A stretch of DNA of 64,000 bases, from positions 15,749-79,748 of the forward strand of contig JBMYVY010000010.1 of the NCBI GenBank assembly GCA_049606855.1, written 5' to 3'. Within the stretch, counting starts at the first letter, position 1, and every line of letters begins with the position of its first letter. The notes beneath the pieces are model-generated. The model was not told the origin of the DNA. It made no database searches and worked only from the letters and a program-made list of their open reading frames with translations. This DNA is from JBELHR01 sp049606855 (GTDB lineage Bacteria > Bacteroidota > Bacteroidia > Flavobacteriales > Flavobacteriaceae). This document shows, one piece after another, positions 1 to 8,391 of the stretch. Position numbers and translations under genes: made by a program.

Positions 1-24
1 GGACTGATTATCAAGAGGTACTAA

Positions 25-567
25 ATGAATGGAAATCAAGATAAAATAAACACCATGGATATTTTAAAAATCGCCATCGATTGGGCAAAAGCAGAATTAG
101 TATCAACTCCTTTTTTTATTCTATTTGGAGTGATTTTTATGGTTTCAAGCGTGGGCTTTTGGCAAGTAGGGAAAACGGACCTCGCTAAATCATACATTTT
201 ACCAACTTTAATTGCCGGTTCTTTGTTGACCATCATTGGTCTAGGCTTATATTTTACCAACAAATCTAGAATCACTCAATTTGAGCAAGCTTATAATCAG
301 GATGTCAAAGGCTTCGTCAGCGCTGAATTGGACCGAACTGAAGCTACTTTGAAAGAATATAAAAATGTTGTTTTTACTGCAATTCCTATAATCATCGGGG
401 CATGCGTTTTGATCTTATACTTTGTCGATCGACCTGTTTGGAGATCGAGTATGATAACGAGCATTGCAATGCTCACAGTTATCTTATTGATCGATGGCTT
501 AGCACATGCCCGTATCAATGATTATAATAAACAGCTACAAGAGAAGGCTCAAGAGCTTAAAATTTAG
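25..567 (+). CDS. Hypothetical four-helix membrane protein
   Basis: I do not recognise a named family. The 180-residue protein has a short polar N-terminus, two hydrophobic segments (about residues 28-50 and 58-77), a charged middle stretch (about 80-115) that could form a helix in the cytoplasm, and two more hydrophobic segments (about 117-134 and 141-158) before a lysine-rich tail. It is therefore probably an inner-membrane protein with both ends inside. A purine-rich AAGAGG lies just before the ATG. Upstream, bases 3-44 are open in another frame (ending DYQEVLNEWKSR) and bases 1-24 in a third, so an upstream gene probably ends here and may overlap this start. In this phylum such proteins often follow AraC-type regulators, but too little upstream sequence is present to say. 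Confidence 0.75.
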   Translation: MNGNQDKINTMDILKIAIDWAKAELVSTPFFILFGVIFMVSSVGFWQVGKTDLAKSYILPTLIAGSLLTIIGLGLYFTNKSRITQFEQAYNQDVKGFVSAELDRTEATLKEYKNVVFTAIPIIIGACVLILYFVDRPVWRSSMITSIAMLTVILLIDGLAHARINDYNKQLQEKAQELKI

Positions 568-569
568 TC

Positions 570-2153
570 TTATTCTATCAGCTCAATTTCTCCTGGTCTC
601 CAAGTTTTTGCATACCATTCCTCCTTGGGACTGTATAATCTTAAGACCATGAAAAAACCTTTCTCAGGAACTGTTTGAATCCAGTTATTCTTTTGTCCTT
701 TAGGTGCCTTTGGTCCGAAATAAATGTCAATGGATCCATCTTTATTCACCTTCATCTTGCTATCTCTTTGACTCTGTTTACTCGGGTATGGATAATCTGT
801 TTGCAACATAGACCTGGTTTGTGGGTCATATACACAGATCGACCAAAATTTTTCTGCTGGAGGGTTGGCGGGAATATTAAGTTTGTAGGTTTTGGCCCCG
901 TCTAAATGGTTTCCTTGTGAATCTCGATATCCCCAAGCATACTGGGAACCCTTTCCAACAAGTTTAATCGCCATCATTGGAGTATTCACAGTCGCAAAAT
1001 AATAGAACATCGTTCGTGCATTTAAGTTTCTACCTCCCGCTCCATCATCTTTTAAAAATTGATAGTTATTTCCTGGGTAACCACGCTTCCAATAACTTCC
1101 CTCATAAAGAAATTCTTCTGGATTTCTTTCATACCAAAGCATGGATCTCGCGGTAGCATTTCCCACAGCTACTGCTTCGGTCAATATTTTTGTCATGCGC
1201 TCATCCGGAGCAAATTCCTTCCCTTTTTGAATTCCAATAGAAGCAAATAAACCTCTTAATTCAGGATCCAAAAAGCCAACAGGCTCTCGTTGAATTACCT
1301 CATCCAATTCTTTAAAAAAAGTGAAGTCATTGGCGTGTATAGTATTCATCTCTTTTTCGGAAATACTAATAAACTCCATCGTTGGTGGATTATCTGCTTG
1401 CGCTAAAGGATAAACTTTAAGCCCCGTTTTCCACATATTATTTGCTGTTGCAGGTTTGCCGTCGACTAGAAAACCTCTTAAAGGAATCCAATTAATATAA
1501 CTGGTAGATTTCACCACAAAATAGGATTCACCATCAACGGTTTGTTCTTTCCCGCCAATTGGTCCTTCTAGGTCCCCTTCATAATCCGGTGGCAGGATTA
1601 AATACTTCCCTCCTTTACCTCGGTCTGGGCCAGGAGCTCCCATATCTATTACAAATCGGAAAAAAGCGTCATTTACTGTTCCAGGACCTGCCCCAGCTGG
1701 AATTTCAACTACGGTAGCTCCATCTTTTTCTAGGTTTATAAAAGGAAAAGCGTAGACTGTACTTGTGTTTCCCGTCAAAAACAAAGGATCACTATCCATT
1801 AGTCTGTCCGCAATAGGGACTTGATAGCTTTCTTTTACTCCAATTTCTTCAAGCCCTCTTCTCAACCCCTCCATTGACGCTGCAGGGATTCCATTTAAAA
1901 AGGTTTCCATCCCTCGGGAAAAGTCTAAGTTATCATATACTTTTTGGGCGGTTTCCTCTGTGGGTATTCCGTCAAAAAAGTTCAAAGTTCCAATTCTAGT
2001 TTCCACGACATCAGGAGTCAAAACTGCCGATGGAACGTCAGTATTGTATTTGGATTTAATCTTTTGTAAATCCTCAGTTTCTTGTGCTTTTAGACTGAAA
2101 ACAATCAATAGCATCCCCAATACCAAAGGCGGTAAAATAAATCGATTTTTCAT
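570..2153 (-). CDS. Exported DUF1254/DUF1214 domain protein
   Basis: A 527-residue protein with an N-terminal signal peptide (hydrophobic residues about 7-22, then AQE). The first half matches the DUF1254 pattern: a STVYAFPFINLEKDG stretch near residue 132, then a glycine-rich segment with GPDRGKGGKYLILPPDY. The C-terminal third carries the DUF1214 pattern, with KLNIPANPPAEKFWSICVYD, then QTDYPYPSKQS, DGSIDIYFGP and a final FMVLRLYSP. The two domains normally occur together in periplasmic proteins of unknown catalytic role, so the function is unassigned. It converges on the membrane protein to its left with only 2 bases between the stops. A TATATTTA box at 2169-2176 on the minus strand lies 15 bases before the start. 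Confidence 0.88.
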   Translation of the reverse strand: MKNRFILPPLVLGMLLIVFSLKAQETEDLQKIKSKYNTDVPSAVLTPDVVETRIGTLNFFDGIPTEETAQKVYDNLDFSRGMETFLNGIPAASMEGLRRGLEEIGVKESYQVPIADRLMDSDPLFLTGNTSTVYAFPFINLEKDGATVVEIPAGAGPGTVNDAFFRFVIDMGAPGPDRGKGGKYLILPPDYEGDLEGPIGGKEQTVDGESYFVVKSTSYINWIPLRGFLVDGKPATANNMWKTGLKVYPLAQADNPPTMEFISISEKEMNTIHANDFTFFKELDEVIQREPVGFLDPELRGLFASIGIQKGKEFAPDERMTKILTEAVAVGNATARSMLWYERNPEEFLYEGSYWKRGYPGNNYQFLKDDGAGGRNLNARTMFYYFATVNTPMMAIKLVGKGSQYAWGYRDSQGNHLDGAKTYKLNIPANPPAEKFWSICVYDPQTRSMLQTDYPYPSKQSQRDSKMKVNKDGSIDIYFGPKAPKGQKNNWIQTVPEKGFFMVLRLYSPKEEWYAKTWRPGEIELIE

Positions 2154-2232
2154 AAATTATGTTTTACATAAATATACGAAAAATTCAAAATCAGAAATTT
2201 AATTATCTTTAGGTAATCATTAAAACAAAAAA

Positions 2233-2667
2233 ATGAAGAATCTTTTTAAAATTTCCGCTGTGTTATGGATCATATGGGGAGTCGTACATGTTTTGGCTGG
2301 GGTGTTGACCATGAAGGGCGTTTTAACCGATGATATTTCAGCTTCAATTGTTGGAATTGCTGACGGCACTAATCCAGAGGTTCTCATCATGGAATATCAC
2401 CCTGCTGCAGGGGCTATAATTGGACAACATGGTTTTAATTTATTTTGGATCGGTTTAGTGACTTTTTTCTCTGCATTTTACATTTGGAAAGGAAGCAAAA
2501 ATGCGATTTTGCTTGCTGCTTTAGTAGGTGGATTAGCTGATTTAGGTTATTTCCTTTTTATGGATCTAGGAGGTCATGTGAATTTCGTTCCAGGAACAGT
2601 GATGACTTTAGTGTCTCTCAGTGCTATAGTTCTGAGTTTTTATGCCATGTTCAAAACTAAGGAATAG
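2233..2667 (+). CDS. Hypothetical small membrane protein
   Basis: A 144-residue protein with about four hydrophobic segments (residues 4-26, 68-84, 90-110 and 119-140) and a short loop rich in acidic and His residues between the first two. The N-terminus WIIWGVVHVLAG resembles small integral membrane proteins common in Bacteroidetes, but I cannot name a function. A TATCTTTA box at 2204-2211 (TAnnTTTA) could be its promoter, giving a leader of roughly 18 bases. The next gene starts 5 bases after the stop, so the four genes from 2233 to 5145 may be one transcript. Confidence 0.75.
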   Translation: MKNLFKISAVLWIIWGVVHVLAGVLTMKGVLTDDISASIVGIADGTNPEVLIMEYHPAAGAIIGQHGFNLFWIGLVTFFSAFYIWKGSKNAILLAALVGGLADLGYFLFMDLGGHVNFVPGTVMTLVSLSAIVLSFYAMFKTKE

Positions 2668-2672
2668 TTTTA

Positions 2673-3041
2673 ATGAAAGTTACCGCCGATAAAAATGAAA
2701 AAATTGGACAAATGACCTTTGCATCAGTATATCCACACTATGTGGTGAAAGTTGAAAAAAAGGGAAGAACTGTCCAAGAGTTACATGAAGTAATAGAATG
2801 GTTAACAGGTTTCGACAATCAAGCGATTGAAAAGGAAATTAGCAAAAAAACAACCTTTGACGACTTCTTCCAGCGTGCCCAAATCAACAAGAATGCTCCT
2901 TTGATCAGGGGGGTAATTTGCGGTTATCGAATCGAGGAAATTCCTGACGAATTTGAATTGTATCGTCAAGTCCGATATTTAGATAAACTCGTAGATGAAT
3001 TGGCAAAGGGTCGAAAAATGGAAAAAATATTGAGAAGTTAA
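2673..3041 (+). CDS. DUF2200 family protein
   Basis: A 122-residue soluble protein that fits DUF2200 along its whole length: MTFASVYPHYVVKVEKKGRT, ELHEVIEWLTGF, the Phe-rich TFDDFFQRA, GVICGYRIEEI and the C-terminal YLDKLVDELAKGRKMEKIL. The family is short and widespread, and no biochemical role is known to me. Its usual length of about 110-120 residues matches. It starts 5 bases after the preceding membrane protein and is followed at 14 bases by the DUF1272 gene, which suggests co-transcription. Confidence 0.9.
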   Translation: MKVTADKNEKIGQMTFASVYPHYVVKVEKKGRTVQELHEVIEWLTGFDNQAIEKEISKKTTFDDFFQRAQINKNAPLIRGVICGYRIEEIPDEFELYRQVRYLDKLVDELAKGRKMEKILRS

Positions 3042-3054
3042 AACCTTATTTTTG

Positions 3055-3234
3055 ATGCTTGAAATGCGAAGTCGTTGTGAAAGATGCAACAAACATTTGT
3101 CTGCTGAAAGTGAACATGTTTATATCTGCAGTTATGAGTGTACTTGGTGCTCTGAGTGCAACGAAAATGAATTTAAAGGGAACTGTCCCAATTGTGGAGG
3201 AAATCTTCAATTAAGACCAAGCAGAAAAAAATAG
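3055..3234 (+). CDS. DUF1272 zinc-ribbon-like protein
   Basis: A 59-residue protein with four closely spaced cysteine pairs: CERC, CSYEC, CSEC and CPNCGG. The layout (MLEMRSRCERC, ICSYECTWCSEC, CPNCGGNLQLRP) is that of DUF1272, a small protein assumed to bind zinc. The role is unknown; metal-dependent nucleic-acid or protein binding is a guess. A TTG directly precedes the ATG and would add one residue, but I chose the ATG because the family begins Met-Leu-Glu. The gluconokinase/Gnd fusion starts 3 bases after the stop. Confidence 0.85.
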   Translation: MLEMRSRCERCNKHLSAESEHVYICSYECTWCSECNENEFKGNCPNCGGNLQLRPSRKK

Positions 3235-3237
3235 CTA

Positions 3238-5145
3238 ATGCAGCAACAAATTATCTTTATCATCGGAGTCTCTGGTGCAGGAAAAAGTACCATATCTCAA
3301 CTATTGGGTAAGGAATTAAATATAGAATATTTTGATGGAGATGATTTTCACCCTCAATCAAATATTGACAAAATGACCTCTGGGCAAGCTCTTGTTGATG
3401 AAGATCGCTATGAGTGGTTGGAGAGATTAAATGAAGTGGCAAGGCATGCTCTTGAGGCAAATAAAACTGTAATTATTGCCTGTTCCGCATTGAAAAATTC
3501 TTACAGGTCCATTTTGGAAAAGGGTATCGCTGCAAACGCAAAATGGGTCTTTTTAAAGGGCAGTTTTGAACAAATTCAGGATCGGCTAAAACAAAGAAAG
3601 GGGCATTTCATGCCAACGCATTTACTCCGGTCACAGTTTGCAACCCTGGAAACTCCCGAAAATGCCATCACCATTGATATTAAGCACGATCCTTCAGAGA
3701 TAATTTCACTCATCAAGAATGCACTTTTTAACAAATCTGAATTTGGACTTTATGGGTTGGGCGTTATGGGTAAAAGTCTTGCAAGAAACCTAGGTAAGCA
3801 AGGGTTTAAAATCTCATTATTTAACAGACATGTAAAAGGTCAAGAGGAATTTGTAGCCAAGAAATTTATAGCGGAACACCGAAACGATTTAAAACTTGCT
3901 AAAGGATTCGATGACGCGGGTGAATTTGTTCATTCTCTTGAACAACCAAGAAAAATTATGCTCATGGTAAATGCGGGAAAGATTGTTGATGCTGCCATTG
4001 ATAGCCTCTTGCCTTACCTCTCAACAGGGGATGTTCTAATCGATGGGGGGAATTCCAATTATGAGCTAACTAAAGAAAGACAAGATGCACTTTCAAAAAA
4101 TGGAATTTATCTTATCGGAGCAGGGATTTCGGGTGGTGAACAAGGAGCGTTAAACGGTCCTTCAATTATGCCATCCGGTGATTTAGATGCATACAAATTA
4201 ATTAAACCCTACTTAGAAAAGATTTCGGCAAAAGACAAGGATGAATCCCCCTGTTGCACTTATGTTGGAAAAGACGGGAGTGGTCATTTTGTTAAGATGG
4301 TTCACAACGGTATAGAATATGTAGAAATGCAGCTTTTGGCTGAATGTTATAGCCTATTTAAAAGACTGGGCTATAATCCGGATCAAACTGCTGATTTTTT
4401 AGAGCAATGGAATAAAGTAGATAGTAGTTATCTCTTAGAAATCACCATTGATATTTTAAGAAAAAAAGAAGGGAAAGACTGGTTAATTAATAAAATTGTC
4501 GATCAAGCTGGAAATAAAGGAACTGGAAATTGGGCTACCATCGCCTCGGCAGAAATGGGAATGCCAAGCACCCTTATAAGTGCTGCTCTATTTGCTCGAT
4601 ACGTCTCCTTTTTTAAGCAAGAAAGAACAGAGGCTGCAAAACTATTTGAAAATGAAGATGAGCAAATTTTTGAGCTAAGTGAACGAACTATATTCGAAGC
4701 CTATCAATTTGCCAGATTGGTCAATCACCAACAAGGCTTTAACCTTATTAAAGAGGCATCCGATATAAATGATTGGAAGATTAATCTCAGTGAACTTGCT
4801 CGAATTTGGACCAATGGATGTATCATACGTTCAGATTTAATGCTGGAATTATCAAAATTGTTTCAAAACAGCATGGATCTTTTGAGTAATCCTAAATACA
4901 CTGAAAGGCTTAAAGCTTTTCGACCTTCGATTAAAAAAATCAGTGCTCTAGGAATCATGCATGAAATCGCCATCCCCTGCCATATTGAGGCAATTAGTTT
5001 TTTCAACAGTTTTACTAAAGAGAATTCTTCAGCAAACATCATTCAAGCCCAACGTGATTTCTTTGGGGCACATCAATACCAGAGAACCGATGATTTAAGC
5101 GGGGCCTTTCATCATACCGTTTGGAATATAACACCTCAAGAGTGA
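3238..5145 (+). CDS. gnd: Bifunctional gluconokinase / 6-phosphogluconate dehydrogenase fusion
   Basis: A 635-residue protein joining two consecutive enzymes. Residues 1-163 are a gluconate kinase of the GntK type: P-loop GVSGAGKST, then DGDDFHP, ACSALKNSYR and RKGHFMP. It phosphorylates gluconate with ATP. Residues about 168-635 are decarboxylating 6-phosphogluconate dehydrogenase: dinucleotide-binding GLGVMGKSLARNL, the substrate loop GGEQGALNGPSIMPSG, the catalytic Lys region GHFVKMVHNGIEY, and a C-terminal tail with AQRDFFGAHQYQRTD and GAFHHTVW. The product would take gluconate to ribulose 5-phosphate, CO2 and NAD(P)H in the cytoplasm. Each half has the usual length (about 165 and 470 residues), there is no stop or frameshift between them, and the linker is only a few residues, so this looks like a genuine fusion. 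Confidence 0.93.
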   Translation: MQQQIIFIIGVSGAGKSTISQLLGKELNIEYFDGDDFHPQSNIDKMTSGQALVDEDRYEWLERLNEVARHALEANKTVIIACSALKNSYRSILEKGIAANAKWVFLKGSFEQIQDRLKQRKGHFMPTHLLRSQFATLETPENAITIDIKHDPSEIISLIKNALFNKSEFGLYGLGVMGKSLARNLGKQGFKISLFNRHVKGQEEFVAKKFIAEHRNDLKLAKGFDDAGEFVHSLEQPRKIMLMVNAGKIVDAAIDSLLPYLSTGDVLIDGGNSNYELTKERQDALSKNGIYLIGAGISGGEQGALNGPSIMPSGDLDAYKLIKPYLEKISAKDKDESPCCTYVGKDGSGHFVKMVHNGIEYVEMQLLAECYSLFKRLGYNPDQTADFLEQWNKVDSSYLLEITIDILRKKEGKDWLINKIVDQAGNKGTGNWATIASAEMGMPSTLISAALFARYVSFFKQERTEAAKLFENEDEQIFELSERTIFEAYQFARLVNHQQGFNLIKEASDINDWKINLSELARIWTNGCIIRSDLMLELSKLFQNSMDLLSNPKYTERLKAFRPSIKKISALGIMHEIAIPCHIEAISFFNSFTKENSSANIIQAQRDFFGAHQYQRTDDLSGAFHHTVWNITPQE

Positions 5146-5162
5146 AAGTATCGCTCTAGTTT

Positions 5163-5194
5163 TTTGTTTTAGAATAGAAAGAGCCGTTCCTTTG
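5163..5194 (+). promoter_or_regulatory. Probable promoter of the FKBP isomerase gene
   Basis: TTTG at 5163-5166 and TTCCTTTG at 5187-5194, separated by 20 bases. This fits the Bacteroidetes -33/-7 arrangement (TTTG, about 19-20 bases, TAnnTTTG) except for the first two bases of the -7 box. Transcription would begin near 5198, about 20 bases before the ATG at 5218. Confidence 0.4.
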
Positions 5195-5217
5195 CATTTT
5201 TAATTTTTATATTTATT

Positions 5218-5643
5218 ATGGCAGCAAAAGCAAATGATACGGTAAAAGTTCATTATAAAGGAACTTTAAGCGATGGTCAAGTATTCGATACTTCTGAAGG
5301 AAGAGATCCTATGGAGTTTACTTTGGGTACTGGACAAGTAATACCAGGATTTGAAAATGGTATTTTAGGAATGGACGCTGATCAAACTAAGACGATTGAG
5401 ATTCCAGCTGCTGAGGCATATGGAGATATCAAAGCAGAGCTTGTTCAGGAAGTTCCTAGAGCTCAGTTACCAGAGGAGATCAAACCTGAAGTTGGAATGC
5501 AATTAATGTCTCAAACTCCAGATGGTCAACAAATTCCTTTGATTATAACTGCAGTAACTGACGATACTATTACAGTTGATGCAAATCACCCATTAGCAGG
5601 AAAAGACCTGACTTTTGAGGTAACTTTAGTTAGCGTTAACTAG
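5218..5643 (+). CDS. FKBP-type peptidyl-prolyl isomerase, SlyD-like
   Basis: A 141-residue cytoplasmic protein (no signal peptide) with the SlyD order of parts: an N-terminal FKBP half (VHYKGTLSDGQVFDTSEG, GTGQVIPGFENGILGM), an inserted flap domain (about residues 68-118, with IPAAEAYGD, VQEVPRAQLP and MQLMSQTPDG) and the returning FKBP strand with DANHPLAGKDLTFEVTLV. SlyD-type proteins catalyse prolyl isomerisation and hold unfolded chains through the flap domain. The His-rich metal-binding tail of E. coli SlyD is absent. It has its own probable promoter and a strong terminator, so it is probably a single-gene unit. Confidence 0.92.
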   Translation: MAAKANDTVKVHYKGTLSDGQVFDTSEGRDPMEFTLGTGQVIPGFENGILGMDADQTKTIEIPAAEAYGDIKAELVQEVPRAQLPEEIKPEVGMQLMSQTPDGQQIPLIITAVTDDTITVDANHPLAGKDLTFEVTLVSVN

Positions 5644-5662
5644 ATTCAAAAATCTAAATTTT

Positions 5663-5694
5663 AAAAGCCTTTAACTTCTGTTAGAGGCTTTTTT
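5663..5694. terminator. Intrinsic terminator, probably bidirectional
   Basis: AAAAGCCTTTAAC, a TTCT loop, then GTTAGAGGCTTTTTT. Thirteen pairs form with one G-U. The T-run serves the plus-strand isomerase gene. The matching A-run on the left would give a U-run for the minus-strand gene whose stop lies at 5693-5695. Confidence 0.85.
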
Positions 5695-5977
5695 ATTTGG
5701 AAGCATGTCGAAAGTATTTATAATCGACATAAAAGGTTCCAAAGGGAATAATTGAAGCCAATAAGACTTTTATAAAATCTGGTGTTTTCCATTGCATTTC
5801 ATCCTTGATAAGAAAAGCCAAAACCACATATGCAACAAATAATAATCCATGAGGCATTCCCAATATTTTTACATAAGTCTCATCCCCCTGTATGTACTTA
5901 ATTGGTGTCGCAATAAAAAGCAGTAAGAGGTAAGATAAACCTTCCAAAAAACTAATAATTCTAAATACTATTTTCAT
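5693..5977 (-). CDS. DUF3817 membrane protein
   Basis: A 94-residue protein with three hydrophobic segments and the DUF3817 signature: FRIISFLEGLSYLLLLFIA, then PIKYI, GMPHGLLFVAYVVLA and a C-terminal PFGTFYVDYKYF. The family is a small integral membrane protein of unknown function, sometimes annotated as a YdzA-like or transporter-associated membrane protein. A TATATTTG box ends only 4 bases before the ATG, so the mRNA may be leaderless. Confidence 0.88.
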   Translation of the reverse strand: MKIVFRIISFLEGLSYLLLLFIATPIKYIQGDETYVKILGMPHGLLFVAYVVLAFLIKDEMQWKTPDFIKVLLASIIPFGTFYVDYKYFRHASK

Positions 5978-5981
5978 GGGG

Positions 5982-5989
5982 CAAATATA
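5982..5989 (-). promoter_or_regulatory. -7 box (TATATTTG) of the DUF3817 gene
   Basis: Read on the minus strand, TATATTTG is followed by CCCC and then the ATG at 5977. The box matches TAnnTTTG exactly. No clear TTTG element sits at the expected distance upstream. The spacing would place the transcription start at or next to the start codon. Confidence 0.45.
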
Positions 5990-6044
5990 AAAAACCGTCC
6001 TTCAAAATAAGCTTATAGTCAAATTTTATTAGCATCTTTGGGTG

Positions 6045-6484
6045 ATGAAGTTTTATTATATGCGTTTTAAAGTTCTTGTATTAGTGGCGATTATGTCAAC
6101 TGTGCAGATTTCTTGCACAAAATAAAAATATGAAATTTCTATTTTTCAAACTTCAGCAGCAGGTCAAACTCTAGAAGAAATTCAGCCGCTACATGAAGCG
6201 GGCAATGAAGTGATTCATATTGTTATTGATCCCACTAAAGAATACCAAAAATACTATGGCTTCGGCGCTTCATTTACGGAGTCTTCTGCATGGAATTTAG
6301 CGGCCATCCCAAAAGCAAAAAGAACAGCGGTACTCACCAAATTATTTGATCCCATTCAAGGGGCAGGCTTCAGTTTAACCAGAAAAAAGAGGCAAGGAAT
6401 ATCAACATAGAAATAGAAAATCAATTCTATGAAATATCCATTGCCCCCTATGCTATGCAGACTGTTGTTTTAAACAGTCACTAG
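6045..6484 (+). pseudogene. Relic of an exported GH30 family glycosidase (middle deleted)
   Basis: The ATG at 6045 opens a lipoprotein signal (about 24 residues ending STVQISC), followed two codons later by an in-frame TAA at 6123. The same frame then continues with recognisable GH30 N-terminal sequence: IDPTKEYQKYYGFGASFTES, AWNLAAIPK, then GAGFSLTR near 6380. After that the reading frame shifts and the text jumps to what looks like the last strand of a GH30 C-terminal beta domain (FYEISIAPYAMQTVVLN, ending at 6484). The catalytic barrel with both glutamates is missing. A typical GH30 needs about 450-500 codons; only about 140 remain. The tail overlaps the 3' end of the decarboxylase gene by 15 bases. 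A GTG-initiated ORF at 6210-6410 is only part of this relic. Confidence 0.8.
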
Positions 6485-7849
6485 TTTTTTTTGAGCGACA
6501 AATTTCTCCATTACCTCGAAGAAGTTGAGTAAGTCTTCGTCGGCATTATTTGCATTGATTGTAACCAATCTAACGAAAGTGTCTTGACCAAAGGAACCAA
6601 AACCAACAACGGTAATTTGATTCTCGTAAAGTGAGGTACACAATTCCGATGGGTCAAGGTCTTTGTAATTAAAACAAATTGAGATGGACTCAGGGTAACT
6701 GTAAAGTGTATAATCCGGATGATTAGCAACATACGCTCTAGCGACATCAGCCAAGTGAAATTGATGATCGATAATTTTTGCTAATCCCATGGTGCCAACT
6801 GACTTCCAAAGTGTCCAAAATTTTAAAGCGTCATTTCTTCTACCACATTGGAAAGATGTTTTTCCTAAATTAAAATCATCTCCATCTGTTTGATAAAGAT
6901 AATCCGCATCATTGCTAAATGAGTTGTGCAGATTGGTTTTGTCTTTGACTAAAATAATTGAACAGGTAAGTGGAGTCCCTATCATCTTGTGAGCATTGTA
7001 ACTAAAGGAATCAGAACGCTCTACTCCTTTTACTAGATGTTTGTACTTCTCACTGAAAATGACACTTCCACAATAGGCTCCATCGACGTGAAGCCAAATA
7101 TTGTACTTATCGGTAATATCTGCGATAGGTTCGATGGGATCAAACGCACCCATGACGGTAGTTCCAGCTGTGGCATTCACATAAGTTGGGATATACCCTT
7201 GTTCAATATCATTAATAATTTGAGCTTCCAATAATTCAGGGATCATTTTCCCGAACTCATCCGTCTCGATATATCTCACATTTTTTCTCCCTATTCCAGC
7301 AAAGCTTGCGTTTTTAGGGTTAGAATAATGCGATTCTTTTGATGTATAAATTACTAATGGTTTTCTAACTCCCTCTTCCCTTGCCTCAGGATCTTTAGCG
7401 TCTCTGGCCATGACCAACGCCATATAATTACTCATCGAGCCTCCTGTTGGAAAAGTTCCATTACTTTTTGACCCATAACCAATCAAGTCACAAGATTTAC
7501 GAATAATTTCTTGTTCGATTCCCACCTGAGGGCCTGCAACTTTATAGGTGTACATGGAATTATTTAACATCACCGCCAACAAGTCTCCCAAAATAGCTTT
7601 GCTCTGTCTACCTCCAAATAATTGATTAAAGAAAAGATTCGTGGCTGTTTTGGGTGTTGCCTTTATAATCTCCTCTAAATTATTTTTCAAATCCGAATCA
7701 ATCATCGGCTGTTCATTTAAACTTAAATCAAGAGTTTGATATAGCTTATCAGCATCTATTCTCTCCGCTACTGGGTTTTCTACTTCATCCTTCAATAGAA
7801 CTTCCACCAATTCGTTGAATAGGTTTAGATCTTTATTTATCTGTGACAT
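6470..7849 (-). CDS. PLP-dependent group II decarboxylase, probably cysteine sulfinate decarboxylase
   Basis: A 459-residue pyridoxal-phosphate decarboxylase of the animal-type GAD/CSAD group. Visible motifs are FPTGGSMSNYMALVMAR, NATAGTTVMGAFDPIEPIAD, WLHVDGAYCGS (the Asp that pairs with the pyridine nitrogen) and SFSYNAHKMIGTPLTCS, with the Lys that forms the Schiff base. The segment TSKESHYSNPKNASFAGIG is closer to my memory of animal cysteine-sulfinate decarboxylase (TSKE-HYS) than to glutamate decarboxylase (TSEHSHFS). Its start lies 1 base after the stop of cysteine dioxygenase, so the two are one operon and substrate and product fit: cysteine to cysteine sulfinate to hypotaurine. Glutamate or aspartate as substrate cannot be excluded from sequence alone. 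Confidence 0.88.
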   Translation of the reverse strand: MSQINKDLNLFNELVEVLLKDEVENPVAERIDADKLYQTLDLSLNEQPMIDSDLKNNLEEIIKATPKTATNLFFNQLFGGRQSKAILGDLLAVMLNNSMYTYKVAGPQVGIEQEIIRKSCDLIGYGSKSNGTFPTGGSMSNYMALVMARDAKDPEAREEGVRKPLVIYTSKESHYSNPKNASFAGIGRKNVRYIETDEFGKMIPELLEAQIINDIEQGYIPTYVNATAGTTVMGAFDPIEPIADITDKYNIWLHVDGAYCGSVIFSEKYKHLVKGVERSDSFSYNAHKMIGTPLTCSIILVKDKTNLHNSFSNDADYLYQTDGDDFNLGKTSFQCGRRNDALKFWTLWKSVGTMGLAKIIDHQFHLADVARAYVANHPDYTLYSYPESISICFNYKDLDPSELCTSLYENQITVVGFGSFGQDTFVRLVTINANNADEDLLNFFEVMEKFVAQKKLVTV

Positions 7850-7850
7850 A

Positions 7851-8312
7851 TTACTCGTAGTTTCTTGTTAAAATTTGTTTTGTTTCTTCATCATAAACCT
7901 GACAAACACTTACCGGTTTAGCATATAAATGAAGAGACATTCCTCTTTCTTCGCCGTTATTTTTTAATCGATGAAAGCCAAAAAAGTCTATCATATAGGT
8001 GGTTTGGCCTTCCTCGGGTTGCACTTCATTTATTATTTCAATAGGGTGATCTGGTAAAATTTTATAAATGGTTTCATAAAAACTCCCTTTTATAAATTTA
8101 ACCCAACATTCCTCTCCGCCATGGTCGTGAATAGGGGTTTGTTGCCCAGGTTCCCAACAAAGCAGTTTAAGCTCATAGTCGTCATTTTCAAAAAGTGTTG
8201 TTCTTGTGCATTTCTCCTTTGAATATGAGGCAAACTTTTCAAAGTCTGGTAAAGGGATATTGATGGAGTTAAATATTTCGTTGTAGGCGGATTGGTCTTC
8301 ATTACATAGCAA
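7851..8312 (-). CDS. Cysteine dioxygenase type I
   Basis: A 153-residue (as called) cupin that oxidises cysteine to cysteine sulfinate with O2 and Fe(II). The metal ligands are visible: HDH in PIHDHGGEECW and the third His in FFGFHRLKN. The Cys of GGEECW and the Tyr of SLHLYAKP fall where mammalian enzymes form the Cys-Tyr crosslink, so the crosslinked cofactor is possible here; many bacterial homologues lack that Cys. The start shown is a TTG. The frame stays open upstream to 8393 and encodes KKQVIETIQTLVS, which looks like the family's normal N-terminus, yet contains no ATG, GTG or TTG. An ATT at 8358-8360, just downstream of a TAAATTTG box, may be the true start. It is followed at 1 base by the decarboxylase. 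Confidence 0.88.
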   Translation of the reverse strand: MLCNEDQSAYNEIFNSINIPLPDFEKFASYSKEKCTRTTLFENDDYELKLLCWEPGQQTPIHDHGGEECWVKFIKGSFYETIYKILPDHPIEIINEVQPEEGQTTYMIDFFGFHRLKNNGEERGMSLHLYAKPVSVCQVYDEETKQILTRNYE

Positions 8313-8391
8313 ACTGACGAGCGTTTGGATGGTTTCGATAACTTGCTTTTTTGTTGTAATTCTATGGATACTAATTAATTTAAAATTTCGT

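Noticed and set aside
6210..6410. A 66-codon GTG-initiated ORF
   Set aside because: It is the middle of the GH30 relic; the same frame runs upstream to the TAA at 6123 and the lipoprotein signal at 6045.
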